A DNA stretch of 64,000 bases, from the NCBI RefSeq assembly GCF_900637195.1, contig NZ_LR134356.1, positions 1,550,001-1,614,000 on the forward strand. The letters are read 5' to 3'. The DNA comes from Mycolicibacterium aurum. GTDB taxonomy: Bacteria > Actinomycetota > Actinomycetes > Mycobacteriales > Mycobacteriaceae. Positions within the stretch are counted from its first letter, which is position 1. Every line of letters starts with the position of its first letter. The notes under the pieces are model-generated. The model was given only the letters and a program-made list of their open reading frames with translations. It did no database searches and had not been told where the DNA came from. The position numbers and the translations under genes are program-made. Shown here in pieces: positions 9,374-19,520 of the stretch.

Positions 9374-10207
9374 TCAGCAGGAACATTCCGGATGTCGAGA
9401 CCATCGGCGCGCTTGGACCGCACCGCGTGCGACGTCGAATTCCAGCGTGGTGTCCAGCGTCGACGGCAGCGACGCCGGGTCCTGCGTGGCGTCGCCCCGC
9501 AGTGCGCGGGTGACGCGGTCGATCTCGTTGAGCGCCAACGCCGCGGTCGCGAGCACCGTGGCCCGGTCCGCGTTGCCGACTGTGTGGCACAGCTGGGCCG
9601 CCAGCGCCGGCCAGGCGGCGTCGCGGTCGCTGCGGTGCAGGTCAGCGCAGCGTAGGCAGCTCGTGGTACCGGGAATGACCAGTGGCCCCACCAACCCGGT
9701 GCCGTCGCGGACCCGCACGGGCAGATGGGCGACGCCCGCGTCGTGGAGGTCGCGCACAAGCCTGGGGTCGGCGACCAGGTAGTCCGTCAGCACCACGAGG
9801 TCGGCTCGCCCGGTGGACGCATTGGTCCTGGTGCTGTTGCTGAGCCGGACGTTCGAGCAGCGCAACGACGCAGTGAGCAGATCGGACAGCGGCCCGGCGC
9901 CGTGTACCCGAATCCGCTGCGCGCGACTGTGGGCGCGCGGGGCCTTGGTGACGACGCCGCACCTGACGAGGTGGCTGATCAGGTCAGGGACGACGGCGGT
10001 GTCGGCGCCGCGGCCCGCCGCGATGCGTTGCAGGTCGGGTGTCGTCGCCGCGCCCTGCAGCGTGCGCAGCAGCTCAGCGGTGACCGTCGGCGACATTCCT
10101 GGCGGCGGGTGCACGACGACGGCGCGCCGCGGATCCCAGCCGACCTGGACGGTGCCGTCGGGTCGGGCCAGCACCGGGGTGGCGGGATTGAGTGCATACC
10201 GCGTCAT
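9374..10207 (-). CDS. Rv3196-like protein, ThiF/cyclodehydratase-like fold
   Basis: This 277-residue protein begins MTRYALNPATPVLARPDG and ends with a conserved Cys pair (HPECSC). The N-terminal half resembles a winged-helix leader-binding module (GWDPRRAVVVHPPPGMSP); the C-terminal half has a CLRCADLH zinc-type motif and TVGNADRATVLATAALALNEIDRV, which fits the ThiF/YcaO-partner cyclodehydratase-like proteins. That family acts in thiazole/oxazole-modified peptide synthesis, but no YcaO or precursor peptide is visible here, so the function remains unknown. It is placed between the ABC1 kinase and the DUF2342 gene as in other mycobacteria. Confidence 0.75.
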   Translation of the reverse strand: MTRYALNPATPVLARPDGTVQVGWDPRRAVVVHPPPGMSPTVTAELLRTLQGAATTPDLQRIAAGRGADTAVVPDLISHLVRCGVVTKAPRAHSRAQRIRVHGAGPLSDLLTASLRCSNVRLSNSTRTNASTGRADLVVLTDYLVADPRLVRDLHDAGVAHLPVRVRDGTGLVGPLVIPGTTSCLRCADLHRSDRDAAWPALAAQLCHTVGNADRATVLATAALALNEIDRVTRALRGDATQDPASLPSTLDTTLEFDVARGAVQARRWSRHPECSC

Positions 10208-10266
10208 GGATCGACCCTGTCACGGCGTGTCGCCGGTCAGCCGAGTTATCCACAGGGGCTGCGCGG

Positions 10267-11643
10267 TCACGCCTCTTTAGGGCGGTCCGTTCCGTCGTCG
10301 TCGCGTTCCAGGTCGGCGATGGCCTGCTCGAAGGCGCTGTCGATGCCGCTGGTGTCGCCGCCGATGATCCGGTCGATGAACCCGGCGGGCTCATCGAGGT
10401 CCGAGGCGCTGGGCAGCAGGTCGGGGTGCTGCCAGACGCCGTCGCGGGCGTCGGCGCCGACCGCCTGGGTCAGCTTCTCCCACAGGTCGGCGGCCTCGCG
10501 CATCTTGCGGGGCCGCAACTCCAGACCCACCAGGGTTGCGAATGTCTGCTCGGCGGGCCCGCCGGTGGCGCGCCGCCTGCGCAGCATCTCGCTCAGCGCC
10601 GTGGTGCCGGGGATCCGCTCGCCCAGGGCATCGGAGACGACGGTCTGCACCCAGCCTTCGATCAGCGCCAGCAGCGTCTCGAGCCGCTCCAGCGCGGCGG
10701 TCTGCTCCGGGGTGGCCTTCGGCTCGAAGATGCCCTGGTTGAGCAGTTGCTCCATCTCAGACGGGTCGGTCAGCGCGGCCGGGTTGAAGCCGCGGGCGAA
10801 CTCCTCGATGCCGCTCATGTCGATCTTGGTGCCCTTGGCGAACGCCTCGACGGCGTTGAGCAGCTGGGTGGACAGCCACGGCACGTGGCTGAACAGGCGA
10901 TGGTGTGCGGCCTCGCGGGCGGCCAGGAACGTCACGATCTCGCTGCGCGGCTGTTCGAGCCCCTCGGCCAGCGATTCGATGGCCTCGGGCATCAGCGCCG
11001 CGACACCCTTGGGTCCCAGCGGGAGCCCGATGTCGGTCGAGGTCAGTACTTCCTTGGACAGCTTGCCCAGTGCCTGTCCCAGCTGCGACCCGAACGCCAT
11101 GCCGCCCATCTGCGACATCATCGCCAGCAGCGGTCCGGCCATCGCCTGAGCCTCCGCGGGCAGGGCCTGGGCCCACACCGCGGAGATCTGCTCGGCCACC
11201 GGATCGCACAGCCGCTTCCAGGTGTCCATGGTGTTGTCGATCCAGTCCGTCGCCGTCCAGGCGACCGTCCTGGTGGTGCCCGCGGGCAGCGGGGTCACGC
11301 CGTCCAGCCAGGTCTCGGCCAGCCGCACCGCATCCGCGATCGCTGTGGTGGTCTGCTCGGGAACCGGCGCGACGAAGCCGATCGAGCTCGACGCGAGTTG
11401 GCGGGCAAGGTCGTAGTTCACCGGCCCGGCCGACTGCCCACCACCCATGGATGAGCCTGTCCCGCTGAACATCTCGCCGAGCTTGGAGAAGATCTGGCCC
11501 AGCTGCGACATGTCGAAGTCACCGGCGGGAAAAGCGCCACCGAACGGGTTACCGCCGGAGCCGGAGCCCGAAGCGGGGTCCTTGTCGCGTTTGTCACGCT
11601 CGGGGTCGTCCCCGGCGGAGAAGCCAAAAGGCACGTCAGGCAT
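10267..11643 (-). CDS. Zinc-dependent metalloprotease-like protein (DUF2342), Rv3195-like
   Basis: A 458-residue protein starting at ATG 11641-11643 (MPDVPFGFSAGDDPERDKRD). The N-terminus is a charged, Gly/Ser-rich linker. The body has the family signature AAREAAHHRLFSHVPWL and EEFARGFNPAALTDPSEMEQLL, typical of the actinobacterial zincin-like TIGR03624/DUF2342 family. The metal site is degenerate (EAAHH rather than a clear HEXXH), so activity is uncertain. It is divergent from the PDZ-Lon protease gene with an 89-nt gap. The frame upstream of 11643 only adds a few residues and no better ribosome site. Confidence 0.85.
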   Translation of the reverse strand: MPDVPFGFSAGDDPERDKRDKDPASGSGSGGNPFGGAFPAGDFDMSQLGQIFSKLGEMFSGTGSSMGGGQSAGPVNYDLARQLASSSIGFVAPVPEQTTTAIADAVRLAETWLDGVTPLPAGTTRTVAWTATDWIDNTMDTWKRLCDPVAEQISAVWAQALPAEAQAMAGPLLAMMSQMGGMAFGSQLGQALGKLSKEVLTSTDIGLPLGPKGVAALMPEAIESLAEGLEQPRSEIVTFLAAREAAHHRLFSHVPWLSTQLLNAVEAFAKGTKIDMSGIEEFARGFNPAALTDPSEMEQLLNQGIFEPKATPEQTAALERLETLLALIEGWVQTVVSDALGERIPGTTALSEMLRRRRATGGPAEQTFATLVGLELRPRKMREAADLWEKLTQAVGADARDGVWQHPDLLPSASDLDEPAGFIDRIIGGDTSGIDSAFEQAIADLERDDDGTDRPKEA

Positions 11644-11732
11644 GCAGTCAACGGTACTCACCATGGTCGCGTCGTGCGGCTGCGCGGGTCACGCTGAGAG
11701 TGAACCCGGCGTTGACCTCTACTGTGGGCGGC

Positions 11733-12755
11733 GTGAACAGGCGGATTTCGACCCTCGTCGTCGCGCTGGTACCAATCCTCATCTTCGGGATACTGCTGTC
11801 GGTGGTGACAGTGCCCTATGTGGCGCTGGGGCCCGGCCCGACGTTCGACACGCTCGGCGAGGTCGACGGCAAGCAGGTCGTCGACATCGAGGGCACCGAC
11901 CTCCACCCGACCTCCGGACACCTCAACATGACGACGGTGTCGCAGCGCGACGGCCTGACCCTGGGCCAGGCCCTGGTGTTCTGGGCGTCCGGCCGCGATC
12001 AGCTGATACCACGTGACCTCGTCTATCCGCCGAACAAGACCAGGGAAGAGGTCGACGAGGCCAACACCCAGGATTTCCGGCAGTCGGAGAACAGCGCCGA
12101 ATACGCCGCGCTCGAATACCTCAAATACCCGATGGCCGTCACCGTGGAGAGCATCGACGAGGAGGGCCCGTCCAAGGGCAAGCTGCAGGCCGGGGATGCC
12201 ATCGACGGGGTCAACAACACGCCCGTGGCGACTCTTGAGCAGTTCCAGGCGTTGCTCAAGGACACCAAACCGGGCGACAAGGTGATGATCGACTACCGGC
12301 GCAAGAGTGCCCCGGCCGGCACGGTCGAGATCACCATGGGCTCGCATCCGGAGCGTCCGCAGGGGTTCCTCGGGGTCAATGTGCTCGACGCGCCGTGGGC
12401 GCCGTTCACCATCGACTTCAACCTGGCCAACATCGGCGGGCCGTCGGCAGGCCTGATGTTCAGCCTGGCCGTCGTCGACAAGCTGACCACCGGGGACCTC
12501 AACGGCGGAAAGTTCGTCGCCGGCACCGGCACCATCACCGGCGACGGCGAGGTCGGGTCGATCGGCGGCATCACCCATAAGATCGTGGCAGCCCGCGAGG
12601 CCGGCGCCACCGTGTTCCTGGTGCCCGCAGACAACTGTGCGGAAGCCAGGACCGGCGACGCCGAGGGCATCGAGCTGCTCAAGGTCGACACCCTCGAGCA
12701 CGCGATCGACGGTTTGCGGACGCTTTCCGCCGGTGGCGAACCTCCGCGCTGCTGA
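11733..12755 (+). CDS. Membrane-anchored PDZ-Lon serine protease, Rv3194c-like
   Basis: The 340-residue protein is started at GTG 11733 (MNRRISTLVVALVPILIFG) rather than GTG 11700, because the signal-anchor then begins with a short basic stretch as in Rv3194c. Order: one N-terminal transmembrane helix, an extracytoplasmic PDZ domain around residues 135-200 (GKLQAGDAIDGVNNTPVATLEQF), then a Lon-type catalytic domain with Ser in GGPSAGLMFSLA and the dyad Lys in GGITHKIVAA. Family members are secreted-side proteases of the YlbL type. The adjacent UPF0182 gene starts 78 nt downstream and is probably cotranscribed. Confidence 0.9.
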   Translation: MNRRISTLVVALVPILIFGILLSVVTVPYVALGPGPTFDTLGEVDGKQVVDIEGTDLHPTSGHLNMTTVSQRDGLTLGQALVFWASGRDQLIPRDLVYPPNKTREEVDEANTQDFRQSENSAEYAALEYLKYPMAVTVESIDEEGPSKGKLQAGDAIDGVNNTPVATLEQFQALLKDTKPGDKVMIDYRRKSAPAGTVEITMGSHPERPQGFLGVNVLDAPWAPFTIDFNLANIGGPSAGLMFSLAVVDKLTTGDLNGGKFVAGTGTITGDGEVGSIGGITHKIVAAREAGATVFLVPADNCAEARTGDAEGIELLKVDTLEHAIDGLRTLSAGGEPPRC

Positions 12756-12832
12756 GCGGGCGGCCATGAGTCGGTGCGTAGAGTTATGGCACCTGGACAT
12801 CTGCTGGGAATTTCCGAGAGTGGAGTAAACGA

Positions 12833-15800
12833 GTGGGTATGCGGCCCGCGGCGAAAATGCCGAACCTGACGCGACGGAGCAGATTCATGATCGGGGCCGC
12901 CCTGATCGTTGTGCTGTTGTTGCTGTTGGGGCCACGTTTCATCGACACCTACGTCGACTGGCTGTGGTTCGGCGAGCTCGGGTACCGCTCGGTGTTCACC
13001 ACCCAGCTGGTCACCCGGGTGGCCATCTTCTTCGTCGTCGCGATCCTGCTCGGCGCCATCGTGTTCGCCGCGCTGACCCTGGCCTACCGCACCCGGCCGG
13101 TGTTCGTGCCGACGGTCGGACCCAATGACCCGATCGCGCGGTACCGCACCGCGGTGATGACGCGGCTGCGTCTGGTGGGGATCGGCGTCCCGGCGTTCAT
13201 CGGCGTGCTCGCCGGTTTCGTCGCGCAGAGCTACTGGCAGCAGGTGCAGCTGTTCCTGCACGGTGGCAGCTTCGGGGTGACCGACCCGCAGTTCGGTATC
13301 GACCTCGGTTTCTACGCCTTCGATCTGCCGTTCTACCGGCTCGTGCTGTCTTACCTGTTCGTCGGCGCCTTCCTGGCGTTCATCGCCAACCTGCTGGGTC
13401 ACTACCTGTTCGGCGGTATCCGGCTGGCCGGGCGCAGCGGCGCGCTCAGCCGCGCGGCGCGCATCCAGCTGATCACGCTGGTGGGCGTGCTGATGCTGCT
13501 CAAGGCCGTCGCCTACTGGTTCGACCGTTACGAGCTGCTCAGCCACACCCGCGGCGGCAAGCCGTTCACCGGCGCGGGATACACCGACATCAACGCCGTG
13601 CTGCCCGCCAAGCTGATCCTGATGGCGATCGCCGTCATCTGCGCGGTCGCGGTGTTCTCCGCGATTTTCCTGCGCGACTTGCGGATTCCCGCGATCGGCG
13701 TGGTGCTGCTGTTGCTGTCGTCGCTGATCGTCGGCGCCGGGTGGCCGCTGGTGGTCGAGCAGATCAGCGTGCGGCCCAACGCGGCGCAGAAGGAAAGCGA
13801 ATACATCAGCCGCAGTATCACCGCCACCAGGCAGGCCTACGGGCTCACCGAGGAAACGGTCACCTACCGCGACTATCCGGGGAACGCGACGGCGACGGCG
13901 CAGCAGGTGGCCGCCGACACCGCCACCACCTCGAACATCCGGGTGCTCGACCCGAACATCGTCAGCCCGGCGTTCACCCAGTTCCAGCAGGGCAAGAACT
14001 TCTACAACTTCCCGGACCAGCTGAACATGGACCGCTACCGGGACGAGTCCGGCAGCCTGCGCGACTACGTGGTCGCCGCCCGTGAGCTCAACCCGGACCG
14101 CTTGATCGACAACCAGCGTGACTGGATCAACCGCCACACCGTGTACACGCACGGCAACGGGTTCATCGCGTCGCCGGCCAACACGGTGCGCGGCATCGCC
14201 AACGACCCGAACCAGAACGGCGGCTACCCGGAGTTCCTGGCCAGCGTGGTCGGCGCCAACGGCGAGGTGACGTCCCCCGGGCCGGCACCGCTGGCACAGC
14301 CGCGCATCTACTACGGTCCGGTGATCGCGAGCGCGGCCGACGACTACGCGATCGTCGGCGAGAGCGGCGTCCCTCGCGAGTACGACTACGAGACCAACAC
14401 CGACACCAGGAACTACACCTACACGGGCAGCGGGGGCGTGCCGATCGGCAACTGGATGGCGCGCAGCATCTTCGCCGCCAAGTACGCCGAGCGGAACTTC
14501 CTGTTCTCCAACGTCATCAACGACACCAGCAAGATCCTGTTCAACCGCGACCCGGCCAAGCGGGTGGAGGCGGTGGCGCCGTGGCTGACCACCGACACCG
14601 CGGTCTACCCGGCGATCGTCAACGAGAAGATCGTGTGGATCGTCGACGGCTACACGACGCTCGACAACTACCCCTACTCGGAGTTGATGTCGCTGTCCTC
14701 GGCGACCACCGACTCCAACGAGGTGGCCCTCAACCGGTTGCAGCCCGACAAGCAGGTGTCCTACATCCGCAACTCGGTCAAGGCCACCGTAGATGCCTAC
14801 GACGGCACCGTGACGCTGTACGCACAGGACGAGCAGGACCCGGTGCTGCAGGCGTGGATGAAGGTGTTTCCCGACACCGTCAAGCCCAAGAGCGACATCA
14901 CCCCGGAACTGCAGGACCACCTGCGCTACCCGGAGGACCTCTTCAAGGTGCAGCGCGCCCTGTTGGCCAAGTACCACGTCGACGACCCGGTGACGTTCTT
15001 CTCCACGTCCGACTTCTGGGATGTCCCCCTCGATCCGAACCCGACGGCCAGCAGCTATCAGCCGCCGTACTACATCGTCGCCAAAGACCTTGCTGAGAAC
15101 AATAATTCGACGTCGTTCCAGCTGACGAGTGCGATGAACCGGTTCCGACGGGACTTCCTGGCGGCCTATATCAGCGCCAGCTCGGACCCGGACACCTACG
15201 GTCGCCTGACGGTGCTGACGATTCCGGGTCAGGTCAACGGTCCGAAGCTCGCGTTCAACGCGATCAGTACCGACACCGCGGTCAGCCAGGACCTCGGCGT
15301 GATCGGCCGCGACAACCAGAACCGGATCCGGTGGGGCAACCTGCTGACGTTGCCGCTGGGCGAGGGCGGATTGCTGTACGTCGCACCGGTCTACGCCTCG
15401 CCGGGTGCCAGTGATGCGGCGTCGTCGTATCCCCGCCTGATCCGTGTCGCGATGATGTACAACGACCAGATCGGGTACGGGCCGACGGTGCGCGATGCGC
15501 TGACCGACCTGTTCGGTCCCGGTGCCGACGCCACGGCGACAGGACCGGCGCCCACGGACACACCGGCCGGTCAGCCGCAGTCGCGACCGGCGGCCGGCGA
15601 CGAGCCACCGGCGGCGCAGCCGCCGAACCGGCAGGGACAGGCGCCCGCTCCCGCGGCGCCGCAGCCTCCGGCGGCGGTTCCGCCTACCGGGTCGACCCAG
15701 CTGTCGGCAGCGAAAGCCGCTGCGCTGCAGGATGTCAACGCGGCACTGGACGCACTGCGGGGCGCTCAGGAAAGTGGCGATTTCGCGCAATACGGCGAGG

Positions 15801-15850
15801 CGCTGCAACGCCTCGACGACGCGGTGTCTAAATACCAGTCCACCAGCTGA
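12833..15850 (+). CDS. UPF0182 large membrane protein, Rv3193c-like
   Basis: The 1005-residue protein begins at GTG 12833, with GGAG 7 nt upstream; ATG 12839 is a close alternative. About seven hydrophobic helices occupy the first 320 residues (for example [17 protein letters not shown] and [17 protein letters not shown]). A large extracytoplasmic domain follows, and a Pro/Ala/Gln-rich tail (about 895-950) leads to a short coiled coil ([20 protein letters not shown]). The function of UPF0182 is unknown; it is conserved in actinobacteria next to the PDZ-Lon protease. The tail is low complexity and probably disordered. Confidence 0.9.
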   Translation: MGMRPAAKMPNLTRRSRFMIGAALIVVLLLLLGPRFIDTYVDWLWFGELGYRSVFTTQLVTRVAIFFVVAILLGAIVFAALTLAYRTRPVFVPTVGPNDPIARYRTAVMTRLRLVGIGVPAFIGVLAGFVAQSYWQQVQLFLHGGSFGVTDPQFGIDLGFYAFDLPFYRLVLSYLFVGAFLAFIANLLGHYLFGGIRLAGRSGALSRAARIQLITLVGVLMLLKAVAYWFDRYELLSHTRGGKPFTGAGYTDINAVLPAKLILMAIAVICAVAVFSAIFLRDLRIPAIGVVLLLLSSLIVGAGWPLVVEQISVRPNAAQKESEYISRSITATRQAYGLTEETVTYRDYPGNATATAQQVAADTATTSNIRVLDPNIVSPAFTQFQQGKNFYNFPDQLNMDRYRDESGSLRDYVVAARELNPDRLIDNQRDWINRHTVYTHGNGFIASPANTVRGIANDPNQNGGYPEFLASVVGANGEVTSPGPAPLAQPRIYYGPVIASAADDYAIVGESGVPREYDYETNTDTRNYTYTGSGGVPIGNWMARSIFAAKYAERNFLFSNVINDTSKILFNRDPAKRVEAVAPWLTTDTAVYPAIVNEKIVWIVDGYTTLDNYPYSELMSLSSATTDSNEVALNRLQPDKQVSYIRNSVKATVDAYDGTVTLYAQDEQDPVLQAWMKVFPDTVKPKSDITPELQDHLRYPEDLFKVQRALLAKYHVDDPVTFFSTSDFWDVPLDPNPTASSYQPPYYIVAKDLAENNNSTSFQLTSAMNRFRRDFLAAYISASSDPDTYGRLTVLTIPGQVNGPKLAFNAISTDTAVSQDLGVIGRDNQNRIRWGNLLTLPLGEGGLLYVAPVYASPGASDAASSYPRLIRVAMMYNDQIGYGPTVRDALTDLFGPGADATATGPAPTDTPAGQPQSRPAAGDEPPAAQPPNRQGQAPAPAAPQPPAAVPPTGSTQLSAAKAAALQDVNAALDALRGAQESGDFAQYGEALQRLDDAVSKYQSTS

Positions 15851-15862
15851 CCACTTCCGCCG

Positions 15863-18800
15863 GTGCGCTATCGGTTGCTCGGGCCGCTGCAGGTGGTCCA
15901 CGGGGACACCCCGGTCGACATCGGCCCGCGTAAGCAGCGGGCGGTGTTGGCGGCGTTGCTGCTGGCCCGGGGCCGGGTCGTCTCGACCGACCGGCTGACC
16001 GATGTCGTGTGGGGCGACGACGTGCCGGCGAGTGCGACTGCCAGCCTGCAGGTGTACATCTCGAATCTGCGCCGGGCGTTGCGCGTCGGCGCGGGGGAGT
16101 CTCAGATGGCGTCTTCGGTGACTCAGCCGATCGTGCGCCAACCACCGGGCTACTACCTCGACGTCGGTCCCGACGACGTGGATGTGACGGTCTTCGCGGC
16201 GGGGTGCGCGAGGGCGGGCGCGGCGATCGAGGCCGAACGGTGGGAGGATGCGCTGGCCGTGGCCGACGCGGCGTTGAGCCTGGTGCGCGGGCATCTGCTG
16301 GAGGACATGCCTGATGCCGACTGGGCGCGCGAAGACGCCGCCCAGGTGGCCGAGATGCACACCGAATGCCTTGCCAACAAGGTGATGTCGCTGCTGGCGC
16401 TCGGTAAGACCGCCACGGCGATGACGGAGGCGTCGCGGCTACGCGTGCTGGATCCGCTGGCCGACCGCGGATGCCGGCTGCAGATGCTCACCCTCTACCG
16501 CGCCGGCCGCGCTGCCGAGGCGCTGGAGACCTATACGCGGCATGCGCGGATGCTCGACACCGAACTGGGGCTCGACCCGGGACCGGACCTGCGCGACCTG
16601 CAGACCGCCATGCTGCGGCAGGACCCCGAGCTCGCCGGGTGGCCACGCTCACCGGAGTGGACGGGTGCGGCAGCGGTGGCCACACCGGAGGCTGCCGCGG
16701 TCGTGCCGGCGCCGGTGGAGCCCACGTCGCACCGTGCGCCGCTGGTGGGTCGCACTCGCGAACTGGCAAGGGCTGCTGATGTTCTCGCGCGGGTCGCGGC
16801 TGGTGACGCGCAGTGGCTGGTGCTGTCCGGGCCTGCGGGTATCGGCAAGACCCGGTTGGCCGAGGAGATCACCGGACTGGTCGACGTCGCGGGTGGTGAG
16901 GTCGTCTGGGTGAACTGCCCCGACGAACGCGCCACCCCGCCGTGGTGGCCGATGCGCCATCTGGTCCGAGCGTTGGGCGCCGACGCCGACGAGGTGCTGG
17001 AGGTGCCACCGCACGCCGACCCGGATACCGCGAGATTCCTTGTCTATGAACGTGTTCAGCGACTACTCGAAGCCGCGCCGCGATTGTTGGCGGTGGTCGT
17101 CGACGACGTGCAGTGGGCCGACACCGCGTCGGCCAGTTGCCTGGCCTATATCGCGGGCGCGTTGCGTGACCGTCCGGTGCTGGTGATCGTCACGGTGCGC
17201 GATGGCGAGCACTCGCCGGAGGTGTCCCGGTTGCTCAGCACCGTCGCCCGCGGCGAGGACAACCGACTGATCGGGGTGCCGGCTCTGTCCTCCGCCGATG
17301 TCGCGACGCTGGCGAACGAGGTCGCCGAGGAGGCGGTGTCTGCCGCGGAGGCCGCCGAATTGGCCGATCGCACAGGCGGAAACCCGTTCTTCGTTTCCGA
17401 GTACGCCCGTCTGCCGCGTGCCGAGCGCGCCGGCCACGAGATTCCGCGCGCGGTGCGTTCGGTGCTCGATCGGCGGCTCGCGGCCTTGGATCCGGCGGTG
17501 GTGCAGATGCTGCGCGCGGCGGCGGTGATCGGCGACGTCATCGACGCGAGCGCAGTCCCGGTGTTGGCTCAGGCCACGCGGCTGGATCTGGACACGCTCG
17601 CCGACTACCTGGACGAGGCCGCCGATGAGCGCATCGTTGTCGCCGCCCATGCCGGCGACGGGTATGCGTTCGCGCACGGGCTGCTGCGGGACCAGCTGCT
17701 GGCGAGCATGCCGGCGTTGCGGCGCCAGCGCATGCACGCCAAGGTTGCCGAGGTGCTGGCCGACAGCACTGCCCAGGATGCGGTGACGCGGCGCGCCCAG
17801 CACCTGGTCGCGGCGCAGCCGCTGGTCGAGCCGGCCGTGGTCGTGCGTGCTTGCCGGCTGGCGGCCGAAGAGGCGACCGCGCAATGGAGTTCGGACATCG
17901 CCGCGCGGTGGTGGCAGGCTGCCCTGGACGCCTACGACACGCAGCCTGCCTCGGCGCGGGACGACGGTGAGCGGGACGCGCTGACGGTGGAGCTGCTGGA
18001 GGCCCACTCGCGGGCGGGGCGCGGGCAGCTGGTCCTGGACAGCGTGCAGCGCTATCTCGGGGAGGCACTGCGTACCGGCCGTGCGGCATCTGCCGGCCGG
18101 GTGGCCAGCGCACTGCTGCGGGCCAGCGGCGGATGGCCCTGGCTGGCGCCCGGACACGACCCCGGTGCGTTGCTGGATCTTCTGGCCCGGGCCGCCACAC
18201 TTGCCGAAGACGAACCGGCGTCGGTGGCGCGGGTCCTGCCCGCGCTGGCCGTGGGTCACTGTTACCACCCCGACCCCTCCATCACCCCGGCGTTGTTGGA
18301 GCGGGCCGAGCGCGCGGCCGAAACCACCGGCAACCCGGATGTGATCGCTGACGTCCTGGTGGGCCGTCTGATCACGTTCTCCGGGGTGTCGACGCTCAGC
18401 GATCAGACGCTGACCTGGGTGGATCGTCTGAACACGCTGCGGCACAGTAGGTCTCGTGAAGACTCGGTGATCGCGCACTCCGTGGCGTCGATGGCGGCGA
18501 TGAACCTCGGCGACGTGGCGGCCACCCGCAGGCATGTCCAGGAGGGGATCGCCGGCAGCGAGGAACTGCAGCTGCCGGTGTTGCGTGCCCAGTTGCGCTG
18601 GATGGAGGCCGTGCTGGCGATGTGGCTGGGCGACTTCGCCGAAGCCGAACGTCATCACGCGATCGCCGCGCATGTGCACGAGCAGACCGAACTGTACGAG
18701 GCAGGCAGCGGGTTACTGGCCACTGCGACGCTCCTGCGCGAACGCGGCGGGCCTGTCGACCCGAGCTGGTATGAGATGCATGCCAGCCGGGAGACCGGGG

Positions 18801-19315
18801 GACAGGGGATGGTCGATGTGGTGCGGACAGCGCTGCTCACCCTGGCCTCAGGCCCACAGGCTCGTACAGAGGCGGAGCGCACGTTGCGGACGTGGGCGGG
18901 CAACGTCGACCGCAGCCACATCTGGACCACGCTGGGTCACCATGCGCTGCTCGCGCACCTGGCGGCCGACCACGAGCTGCCGGAGTTCGCCGACCTGCTG
19001 CTGGCCGACCTGAATCCGTTCCGCGACCGCATCGCGGTGCTCGGCCAGGTCGGGCTGGCCGGCCCGGTCGCGTTGGCGACCGCCCGGCTGCATGTGCTGC
19101 GCGGCGACGCCGCCAATGCGCTCGCGGACGTCGCTGCTGCCCGCGATCTCGCCGAGCGAGCCGCGGGTGTGCCCACCCTGCTGCGGTGCCGGCTGCTGGA
19201 GTACCAGTTGGCGGCACCGTCGCCGGACCGGACGGCGGGGGCCCGTGCGCTGGCTGCTGAGGCCACCGCGGTGGGCATGGCGGGTGTGGCCCAGTCAGCC
19301 CGCGCCCTGACCTGA
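15863..19315 (+). CDS. AfsR/SARP-type ATPase transcriptional regulator
   Basis: The 1150-residue protein starts at GTG 15863 (MRYRLLGPLQVVHGD), the canonical SARP opening. Domains: an OmpR-like winged helix (about 1-95, RKQRAVLAALLLARGRVVS and LQVYISNLRRALR), a BTAD bacterial transcriptional activation domain (about 100-250), an AAA/NB-ARC-like ATPase with Walker A GPAGIGKTRLAEE (about 321-333) and Walker B LLAVVVDDVQWAD (about 405-417), then an all-helical TPR-like C-terminal half. SARPs with this layout activate metabolite clusters. It starts 12 nt after the UPF0182 gene stop, but no obvious target cluster is adjacent. Confidence 0.88.
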   Translation: MRYRLLGPLQVVHGDTPVDIGPRKQRAVLAALLLARGRVVSTDRLTDVVWGDDVPASATASLQVYISNLRRALRVGAGESQMASSVTQPIVRQPPGYYLDVGPDDVDVTVFAAGCARAGAAIEAERWEDALAVADAALSLVRGHLLEDMPDADWAREDAAQVAEMHTECLANKVMSLLALGKTATAMTEASRLRVLDPLADRGCRLQMLTLYRAGRAAEALETYTRHARMLDTELGLDPGPDLRDLQTAMLRQDPELAGWPRSPEWTGAAAVATPEAAAVVPAPVEPTSHRAPLVGRTRELARAADVLARVAAGDAQWLVLSGPAGIGKTRLAEEITGLVDVAGGEVVWVNCPDERATPPWWPMRHLVRALGADADEVLEVPPHADPDTARFLVYERVQRLLEAAPRLLAVVVDDVQWADTASASCLAYIAGALRDRPVLVIVTVRDGEHSPEVSRLLSTVARGEDNRLIGVPALSSADVATLANEVAEEAVSAAEAAELADRTGGNPFFVSEYARLPRAERAGHEIPRAVRSVLDRRLAALDPAVVQMLRAAAVIGDVIDASAVPVLAQATRLDLDTLADYLDEAADERIVVAAHAGDGYAFAHGLLRDQLLASMPALRRQRMHAKVAEVLADSTAQDAVTRRAQHLVAAQPLVEPAVVVRACRLAAEEATAQWSSDIAARWWQAALDAYDTQPASARDDGERDALTVELLEAHSRAGRGQLVLDSVQRYLGEALRTGRAASAGRVASALLRASGGWPWLAPGHDPGALLDLLARAATLAEDEPASVARVLPALAVGHCYHPDPSITPALLERAERAAETTGNPDVIADVLVGRLITFSGVSTLSDQTLTWVDRLNTLRHSRSREDSVIAHSVASMAAMNLGDVAATRRHVQEGIAGSEELQLPVLRAQLRWMEAVLAMWLGDFAEAERHHAIAAHVHEQTELYEAGSGLLATATLLRERGGPVDPSWYEMHASRETGGQGMVDVVRTALLTLASGPQARTEAERTLRTWAGNVDRSHIWTTLGHHALLAHLAADHELPEFADLLLADLNPFRDRIAVLGQVGLAGPVALATARLHVLRGDAANALADVAAARDLAERAAGVPTLLRCRLLEYQLAAPSPDRTAGARALAAEATAVGMAGVAQSARALT

Positions 19316-19520
19316 GCCCCGGCCCCGCGAGCGCGCGTGTCTGCCCGCCGACGCGCCGCCGGCGGCTGGCATTCTGCGCGCCCTCGCGGGCCGGTCTGCA
19401 GCCGGCACCGGTTGCTGAAATCACCTCCGCTTGGATAATTCTTAAATCGAGGGCCCAAGCGCCTACCAAGCCTGTTCGGTGATGCTCTTCCCGACTCAAG
19501 GCTTGCGAGAGAGGACTTCC

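Noticed and set aside
12293..16360. A 1355-codon minus-strand frame across the UPF0182 and SARP genes
   Set aside because: It is antisense to two well-supported genes in high-GC DNA; composition is His/Arg/Gly-rich with no domain.
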